Assembly (NCBI RefSeq): GCF_940143175.1
Contig: NZ_OW659496.1
Coordinates: 1-64,000 of the forward strand
Origin: Erysipelothrix amsterdamensis
GTDB lineage: Bacteria > Bacillota_I > Bacilli_A > Erysipelotrichales > Erysipelotrichaceae
Length of the DNA stretch: 64,000 bases
Reading direction: 5' to 3'
The translations under genes were made by a program, and so were the position numbers. A model generated the notes under the pieces. It ran no database searches, was not told the origin of the DNA, and saw nothing but the letters and a program-made list of their open reading frames with translations. Below, in pieces: positions 58,103-64,000 of the stretch. Every line of letters begins with the position of its first letter. Within the stretch, counting starts at the first letter, position 1.

Positions 58103-58933
58103 ATGAATAGAGAAGTTTTAAGAGATAAAAAACGTATTGTTGTGAAAGTAGGGTCGTCATCCCTTACGCATAAAGAATCAGGAGATTTAAATTTTCGTAA
58201 ACTCGAACAGCTTGTACGAGTTTTAGCGGATTTAAAGAGCCAAGGTAAAGAAGTTGTGCTTGTTTCTTCTGGAGCACAAGCTGTTGGTCGAAAGGCTCTA
58301 AATCTATCTCAAATCCCCGATAAAATGGCTAAGAAACAAGCATTAGCGGCGATTGGTCAAGCCAAATTAATGATGACATACCAGCGTTTATTTGCGGAGT
58401 ATAATCAAATTGTTGCGCAAGTCTTACTTACAAAACATACAATGTTTAAAGAAGAAAGTCGTAATAATGCGAAGAATACCTTCCATGAACTACTGGAAAT
58501 GGGCGTTATTCCGATTGTGAATGAGAATGATACCGTTGCAACTCACGAAATTGAGTTTGGAGATAATGACCACCTCAGTGCGTTTGTACTTGCGATGATT
58601 GATGCAGACTTACTCATTATTCTTTCGGATATTGATGGGTTTTACACGGATGATCCCTCACAAAATGAAGATGCACGACTCATCGAATATGTGGAGAAAA
58701 TTGATGAACGTCATTTTAAAATGGGAAAAGAAACAAGCTCATCTGCAGTTGGTACGGGTGGTATGAGTGCCAAGATTGATGCAGGTCGCATTGTGACCAG
58801 TTCAGGAGCGGATATGGTCTTGGCGAACGGGAAAGATGTGAACATTCTTCATCAAATTCTTGATGGAGAAGTAGTTGGAACTTATTTTAAAGCAAATAAA
58901 TCAGAATCGTTTGATTTAGAAGCTTATTTGTAG
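58103..58933 (+). CDS. proB: Glutamate 5-kinase
   Basis: First step of proline synthesis from glutamate. Amino acid kinase fold: VVKVGSSSLT near the N-terminus, LVSSGAQAVG, PIVNENDTVATHEIEFGDND and GTGGMSAKIDAGRI. At 276 aa it lacks the C-terminal PUA domain of E. coli ProB, a common short form. The start at 58103 is chosen for GAGGGA upstream. proA follows after 8 bases. Confidence 0.94.
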   Translation: MNREVLRDKKRIVVKVGSSSLTHKESGDLNFRKLEQLVRVLADLKSQGKEVVLVSSGAQAVGRKALNLSQIPDKMAKKQALAAIGQAKLMMTYQRLFAEYNQIVAQVLLTKHTMFKEESRNNAKNTFHELLEMGVIPIVNENDTVATHEIEFGDNDHLSAFVLAMIDADLLIILSDIDGFYTDDPSQNEDARLIEYVEKIDERHFKMGKETSSSAVGTGGMSAKIDAGRIVTSSGADMVLANGKDVNILHQILDGEVVGTYFKANKSESFDLEAYL

Positions 58934-58941
58934 GAGGAACG

Positions 58942-60174
58942 ATGAAAGACATTGGAATAAATGCGAAAGAAGCATCGCGCTCACTTGCATTATTAACACA
59001 AGAACAGAAAAATGATGCCCTTGGTCGTATTGGTGAGGACTTATTACGTAATGCATCCCAAATTATCGAAGCGAATCAATTGGATTTGGAAGCGGCAGAT
59101 CAAAATGGAATTACTGGCGCATTGCGTGATCGCTTAGTTTTAAATCAAGCACGCATCGAAGCGATGGTACAAGGACTAAATGAACTTACGCTGTTAAAAG
59201 ATCCAGTGGGTGAAGTTTTAGAGGTTTTAGAACCTGACAATGGATTGTACATTGAAAAAGTATCCGTACCACTGGGTGTTATTGGGATTATTTATGAATC
59301 AAGACCCAATGTAACGGTCGATGCTTTTGGTCTATGTTTTAAAAGTGGCAATGCGGTTGTATTAAAAGGTGGAAAAGAAGCGATACATACTAATATAGAA
59401 CTTGAACGGATTGTTCGTGACAGCCTGACGGATTTAAAAATAAATCCCAACTGTGTCCAAGTTATTAAAGATACACGTCGTGAAGTAACGACCCAACTTA
59501 TGAAACTTAATGAATATATCGATGTACTGATTCCACGAGGGAGTGCGGGCTTGATTCGTGCCGTTGTGGAAAACAGTACTATACCCGTTATTGAAACGGG
59601 GGCAGGGAATTGTCATATTTATGTGGATAACGATGCGGATGTATCGATGGCTTTAGATATTATTGAAAACGCGAAATGCCAAAGATTGGGTGTGTGCAAT
59701 ACGATGGAATCTTTAGTCGTACATAAAGATATTGCACCAACATTTTTACCTTTATTAGTGGATAAACTTCCTCATGTTGTTTATCATGGTGATTTGGTTG
59801 CATGTGAAATTGTAGATACAATGGTTCTCGCGAATGACGATGATTTTAGGAAAGAGTATTTGGATTTAGAAATGTCGGTTAAGGTTGTAGATTCTTTAGA
59901 AGAAGCGATTGCGCATATAAATTTCTATAATACGAAACATTCTGAAGCAATCATTACAAATAATGAGAAGACGGCTCAACGCTTTACGCAAGAGGTTGAT
60001 GCTTCAACGGTGTATGTAAATGCATCTACACGCTTCACAGACGGCTCACAGTTTGGTTTTGGGGCTGAGATAGGTATAAGTACTCAAAAGTTGCATGCGC
60101 GGGGTCCAATGGGCTTAAAACAGCTTACATCTTATAAATATATCGTAAAGGGAAAGGGTCAGACACGTGTCTGA
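58942..60174 (+). CDS. proA: Glutamate-5-semialdehyde dehydrogenase (gamma-glutamyl phosphate reductase)
   Basis: Second proline step, 410 aa. Aldehyde-dehydrogenase fold, with the catalytic Cys in QRLGVCNTMESLVV near residue 253 and VIYESRPNVTVDAFGLC. TAGGAGG precedes the ATG. The last enzyme, proC, is encoded nearby on the other strand, 2 kb away, so the three genes are not one operon. Confidence 0.95.
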   Translation: MKDIGINAKEASRSLALLTQEQKNDALGRIGEDLLRNASQIIEANQLDLEAADQNGITGALRDRLVLNQARIEAMVQGLNELTLLKDPVGEVLEVLEPDNGLYIEKVSVPLGVIGIIYESRPNVTVDAFGLCFKSGNAVVLKGGKEAIHTNIELERIVRDSLTDLKINPNCVQVIKDTRREVTTQLMKLNEYIDVLIPRGSAGLIRAVVENSTIPVIETGAGNCHIYVDNDADVSMALDIIENAKCQRLGVCNTMESLVVHKDIAPTFLPLLVDKLPHVVYHGDLVACEIVDTMVLANDDDFRKEYLDLEMSVKVVDSLEEAIAHINFYNTKHSEAIITNNEKTAQRFTQEVDASTVYVNASTRFTDGSQFGFGAEIGISTQKLHARGPMGLKQLTSYKYIVKGKGQTRV

Positions 60175-60183
60175 CCCTTTTTC
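60153..60183. terminator. Bidirectional terminator between proA and the LTA-synthase-like gene
   Basis: AAAGGGTCAGACAC and GTGTCTGACCCTTT are perfect complements, followed by T residues. Confidence 0.9.
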
Positions 60184-61994
60184 TATTTATCGAGTGTTGT
60201 CATTAAAGAACGATCATAGAAAGTACTTCTACGAGATAGTTCTTCATTAAAGGTCTCAAGCCCATCGCGCTCGACCAATGTTGGTTCTTTTGAGAATAAA
60301 TCAGTACCCAAACCAAGACGGTGCCCATCAATCTCGACACCCATTGCGGAAAGTGTTGTCGGGAAGAAATCAACCGGAGAAAAGAAACGGTTATGAGTTT
60401 CTGCTGATTTTTGGGGAGCATTAAGAATTAAGTTAAAAACAGTTCGTTGATAACTTGGATCAAAATGCTCAAAGAATTTTTTATCCATGCTTAAGTGATC
60501 ACCAGTAATTAGAACGGTAGTATCCTTATAAAAAGACTGTGCTTGAATCCAACGCACAAACTTAACCGTCTCTGCCTGAGAAAATTGAATTACGTTAGCA
60601 TACTGAGAATCGTGTGGTGTGGGTGCGCCTTCTTGTAAGTAGCCATCGGGGAAATGTGTATCGGCAGTTTCCATTGTAAAATTAAAAGGTTTCCCGGTTG
60701 CGGAAAGACGTGTGATTTCATCTTTCGCAAAACGATACAGTTTATCATCTTCATAACCCCACCAAACTTGATAATCTTGAGGAATGAGGCCTTCATTACG
60801 GACATGGTTTAAATCGAATATATTAAATTCACCGTGCGAGGTGAAGTAGGTTGTAAGTCCACCGAAATCAGCATCAGCCCCAAACATAATGGTTTGTTCG
60901 TATCCTTGATCATGAAGAATATCTCCAATACCGCGTGCACCCGGTAAGAAATATCCAGACTTACCGTAATCTTGACCCTCTGCTGGAACTTTTAAAGGAA
61001 TCCCCATGCCCATATTTACCATAGCTGCTACAGACCATCCAGAACCATAAGTCTGGAAAGGTCCTCCAAATGTGTCATTATGCGAAAAACTAATACCTTC
61101 TTTCGCAAGTTCAGTCATCTCTGGCATCAAATTCACATCCATGTGTCCACCTAATTCTTTAGGTAGGTAAGAGTTCTCCACAGACTCTACATAAATATGA
61201 ATTAGATTGCGTTTTTTTTCTGGAAAACGAAGTAAATCATCACTTGGTTTGACATAATTGGCTTCAATATACGGAGATTTACTTGCGACAGAAGTTGCGA
61301 CTTCATCTAAACGTAAGCGTTTCACCCCATACACCGTACCCACTAAAGCGAGTACAATTCCAATGATTAAGGTTGATGTTCGTAATTGCTTAGCAGTAAT
61401 TACTTCACGACGGTGCTTTCTAAAAATATGTAAGTCTTTTTTGTTTAAGAGGACAAGCGCAAATACAATACCAACAAGTGCAGTCTTTACAACGGGTTTT
61501 AATAATTCTGCCATAACACTGTCACCGGTTCCCTTAACGGGTGAAATTAGGTTAAAGATAAACTGCTCTGGCGTTAATGCACCAAAGAAAGCTGTAAACC
61601 AACGTGAGAAGAAGAAAAATGCAGCCCCAATCACAATAAGAATAACAAGAATACTATTCGCAATACGATGACCGCGTGTACGAACATAATCTCCAGGAAT
61701 GAAAATTATCGTATTATTGATAATCGCTTGAAGAAACATGAGGAGTAATCCGACAGGCAATGAGACAAGCACAAACTTAAGTGCAAAATTTAAAGAATAA
61801 GCACTGCTCACTAAAACTTGGGGTTTCTCCAAACCGAAACGGATGAATAATACCGTTACAACATTAACAAGAATGCCATAACCTAAAAGATTAACCCAAA
61901 GGGATTGCTTTTGGTGTTCTTGGTTCATTAAGTGTGTACTTAAAAAACCAAAAAACAATGCAATAAAACTATATGTCATTATTTGTATAATCAT
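60183..61994 (-). CDS. LTA-synthase/phosphoglycerol-transferase family protein
   Basis: A membrane-anchored sulfatase-fold enzyme, 603 aa. Five N-terminal membrane segments (about 1-215), then an outer catalytic domain with metal-site Glu in HIYVESVENSY, a possible nucleophile in GGPFQTYGSGW, and ITGDHLSM near the end. It could polymerise glycerol-phosphate for lipoteichoic acid or transfer it to another glycan (OpgB-like). The relation to the surrounding proline genes is unclear. GAGGT before the ATG. Confidence 0.88.
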   Translation of the reverse strand: MIIQIMTYSFIALFFGFLSTHLMNQEHQKQSLWVNLLGYGILVNVVTVLFIRFGLEKPQVLVSSAYSLNFALKFVLVSLPVGLLLMFLQAIINNTIIFIPGDYVRTRGHRIANSILVILIVIGAAFFFFSRWFTAFFGALTPEQFIFNLISPVKGTGDSVMAELLKPVVKTALVGIVFALVLLNKKDLHIFRKHRREVITAKQLRTSTLIIGIVLALVGTVYGVKRLRLDEVATSVASKSPYIEANYVKPSDDLLRFPEKKRNLIHIYVESVENSYLPKELGGHMDVNLMPEMTELAKEGISFSHNDTFGGPFQTYGSGWSVAAMVNMGMGIPLKVPAEGQDYGKSGYFLPGARGIGDILHDQGYEQTIMFGADADFGGLTTYFTSHGEFNIFDLNHVRNEGLIPQDYQVWWGYEDDKLYRFAKDEITRLSATGKPFNFTMETADTHFPDGYLQEGAPTPHDSQYANVIQFSQAETVKFVRWIQAQSFYKDTTVLITGDHLSMDKKFFEHFDPSYQRTVFNLILNAPQKSAETHNRFFSPVDFFPTTLSAMGVEIDGHRLGLGTDLFSKEPTLVERDGLETFNEELSRRSTFYDRSLMTTLDK

Positions 61995-62093
61995 AGTAAT
62001 ACCTCGAATCTATATAAACAAAGGATACAATAGGAATCCCAAGCATACAAGATGAAAATGCTCAGAAAAGAGAAAAAGAGCCAGTTGGCTCTT

Positions 62094-62867
62094 CTATCCT
62101 TGTTTATCTTTAAGAATTGTCGCTTGTGAAGCAGCGTGAATCGCTTTCGCAAAGCCATTTGCATCAAGGGCACGAACGCCTTCGATTGTTGTTCCACCAG
62201 GGGAACAAACACGATCGACAAGTACATCAGCCGGTTCGCCACTTTGACTTAAATATTCTGCACTTCCTGTAACTGCTGCGCAGGTAATTTTAAGTGCAGT
62301 ATCATAATCAAAACCTTCATCAAGTACTGACTTCGCAAGTTCATCGATAAACTTAAATACAAATGCAGGGGAACTCCCAGCAATCCCAATAAAACCACTA
62401 AATTGTGATTCGGGAATTGAAACAAATCCACCGAGTGCATCAAATATCCCTTGAACTTCGATGAGTGCGTCGGTAGTGACACGGTTGTTGTGACAAATCG
62501 CGGAAATTCCACGTTGAATCGCAACATTTAAGTTAGGCATAACTCGGATAATGGGCATGGAACCTGATAAAACTTCGATATCCTCAAGGGTTTTTTTAGC
62601 CGCAATTGAAACTAAGGTTTGATGATCTAAAACAGGCTTAATTTCTGCGAAGATGGTTTCAAACATTTCAGGTTTAACAGATAAAAACAATAAATCAACT
62701 GTTTGCGCACATTCTTGATTTGATTTACAGGGATGGACACCGAGAATCTGAGCTTTATCACACGTTGATTCGTAGGTTCTCCCACTAATATAAATCGAAT
62801 CCTTATTATCAATGCCTTTGATGATTGCATTGGCCATATTACCAACGCCGATAAATCCAATTTTCAT
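62094..62867 (-). CDS. proC: Pyrroline-5-carboxylate reductase
   Basis: Third proline step. N-terminal Rossmann motif GFIGVGNMANAIIKG, VKPEMFETIF, IRVMPNLNVAIQRGISAICH, and the C-terminal VCSPGGTTIEGVRALD. Length 257 aa. GAGGTG before the ATG, 16 bases after the ATPase gene, so both are probably on one message. Confidence 0.94.
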   Translation of the reverse strand: MKIGFIGVGNMANAIIKGIDNKDSIYISGRTYESTCDKAQILGVHPCKSNQECAQTVDLLFLSVKPEMFETIFAEIKPVLDHQTLVSIAAKKTLEDIEVLSGSMPIIRVMPNLNVAIQRGISAICHNNRVTTDALIEVQGIFDALGGFVSIPESQFSGFIGIAGSSPAFVFKFIDELAKSVLDEGFDYDTALKITCAAVTGSAEYLSQSGEPADVLVDRVCSPGGTTIEGVRALDANGFAKAIHAASQATILKDKQG

Positions 62868-62883
62868 AATTCACCTCACGAGA

Positions 62884-64000
62884 CTAAAACAAGTCTTCTT
62901 TATACATTACACGATGTACTTGCTGTACCCATTTCTTAAATTCCACAAAATACGCATCGTTCTTTACAAACTGAGGTCGGTGCAGTTCACCATAAACACC
63001 TTGTTCGTATCGATTTCGTACGTTGTGATTTGCTTGAGTGGGTGCAATATCTTCAATACAATTTACGGTATAACTTAAATCAGTATTTGCACTACAAATA
63101 TAAATGCTTGCCGGATCAACAATATTCATGGTTGACAACTTATCCATCGTTAAAAATGTTTGACCTTCAATTTGTGGCATATAATACTCAATAATATGTT
63201 GTACAAGGAAGGTATGAAGTGATAAGTCAAAATCATCGCCAATTAAAGTACTCCCCATTAAAGCATCAAATAACGCGAAAATCTTATTCACAAAATCATA
63301 GGTTCCTGAAGGAAATTCACCAAAGGGAATAGTGTAATTTCCTTCAATTCCCTTTTTCACGACTTTTAATTCGTATTCCCAAAGATCTTTTCCCTTATGC
63401 GTGAATGCGTAATACGCTTCGATTACATTTGGAAATAGTGTGACTAACAGAGCACTTAATAAGGGCTGTGCTTTTTCAAACGCTAACTTTCCGATTGGGT
63501 CATGTGTTCCCGAGAATGGGGTTATGTTGTTGTCGGTAAAGAAATTAAAATAAGCTTGATGATCGTAATAGGGTTCTACACCAATGTGCATACGACGAAT
63601 AAACATACACACATCTAAGAGGGTATATTTAATCGCAATTTTGTAAACAGATTGTCGCTCTATAATGAAGTTCAAAATAGACAACATCGTGTGTTCGCCA
63701 TAATACGTATCATATAAGTTTTGAATTACGGGAATGTCCTTAGTAAGAATCATGCCTCTCCCAAACGAAAAGTCTGTAGGTGAAGCAGTAAAAATAATAA
63801 TGGCGCGATTGTTGATGCGTTTAAAGAGACTTTCACTGACAATTTCTTGATATTGATTAAATACAATTTCATAAACAAATACTTGCCCATCAAGAATCAT
63901 TTCATAAGCGAGAACCATATTATCTTGTGCGAAGATACGGTAATGACGTTTTGCCTCATCACGGAGATTGAACAATTCAATTGAGGGGTGATCATATTTA
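62884..64000 (-). CDS. AAA15/AAA_21-type ATPase, C-terminal part (partial)
   Basis: The frame is open from 62884 to the window edge; the residues read into the edge include KYDHPSIELFNLRDEAK, so the gene starts outside the window and its Walker A is not seen. The C-terminal half fits OLD/RecF-like AAA15 proteins: the signature-like PSGTYDFVNKIFALFDAL, a Walker-B-like TLIGDDFDLSLHTFL in which the usual Asp-Glu is Asp-Asp, and QTFLTMDKLSTMN where TTH is expected. Such ATPases often belong to phage-defence pairs or act in DNA repair. No partner is visible; proC follows. Confidence 0.65.
   Translation of the reverse strand, partial: KYDHPSIELFNLRDEAKRHYRIFAQDNMVLAYEMILDGQVFVYEIVFNQYQEIVSESLFKRINNRAIIIFTASPTDFSFGRGMILTKDIPVIQNLYDTYYGEHTMLSILNFIIERQSVYKIAIKYTLLDVCMFIRRMHIGVEPYYDHQAYFNFFTDNNITPFSGTHDPIGKLAFEKAQPLLSALLVTLFPNVIEAYYAFTHKGKDLWEYELKVVKKGIEGNYTIPFGEFPSGTYDFVNKIFALFDALMGSTLIGDDFDLSLHTFLVQHIIEYYMPQIEGQTFLTMDKLSTMNIVDPASIYICSANTDLSYTVNCIEDIAPTQANHNVRNRYEQGVYGELHRPQFVKNDAYFVEFKKWVQQVHRVMYKEDLF

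Noticed and set aside
61258-61671. 137-codon plus-strand frame
   Set aside because: Antisense shadow of the LTA-synthase-like gene without motif or ribosome site.

Overview
The window looks like the origin-proximal region of a low-GC Gram-positive (Firmicutes) chromosome. It opens with dnaA, followed by clustered DnaA boxes, dnaN, recF, gyrB and gyrA, and it carries parS-like partition sites. Serine T-box control, a PyrR attenuator, sortase, an LTA-synthase-type enzyme, AGGAGG ribosome sites and extended -10 promoters fit that group. Gene content and order suggest Erysipelothrix or a close member of the Erysipelotrichia. That assignment rests on recall, not a search.

Layout. 0-12 kb: replication and topology genes (dnaA, oriC-type region, dnaN, rlbA/yaaA, recF, gyrBA), interrupted by a fructose operon (DeoR regulator, fruK, fruA). 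12-22 kb: T-box-controlled serS, a HAD phosphatase, SRP RNA, a tadA-acetyltransferase fusion, sortase, dnaX-recR, an unrecognised gene, a CYTH protein, NAD kinase and a RodA/FtsW protein. 22-29 kb: a degenerate PTS EIICB protein, then mutS-mutL-miaA. 29-33.5 kb: ABC exporters. 33.5-35.4 kb: a complete IS3-family element. 35-43.6 kb: two DegV proteins, a YigZ-type protein, a Fur-family regulator, a VOC protein, a cation efflux protein, a membrane protein, an MFS transporter and an HTH-TPR regulator. 43.6-45.7 kb: PyrR-attenuated pyrR-pyrF-pyrE. 45.7-47 kb: a second, different IS3-family element. 47-53 kb: a metallo-hydrolase and a DtxR-controlled metal ABC operon. 53-58 kb: PAP2 phosphatase, a beta-lactamase-fold protein, HAD phosphatase, a CAP lipoprotein, membrane proteins and tmRNA. 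58-64 kb: proBA, an LTA-synthase-like protein, proC and a partial AAA-type ATPase.

The most striking pattern is that both insertion sequences sit exactly in the loop region of a bidirectional intrinsic terminator between convergent genes. Each has a 3-bp target duplication, and removing the element rebuilds a perfect terminator hairpin. This suggests that terminator hairpins act as landing pads. Other notable items are a perfect parS-type palindrome inside the serS T-box leader, the TadA-GNAT fusion with an unusual start, a degenerate PTS protein coupled to mutS, and a tmRNA tag whose frame depends on an A8 run. No CRISPR array, prophage, rRNA or tRNA gene was seen.
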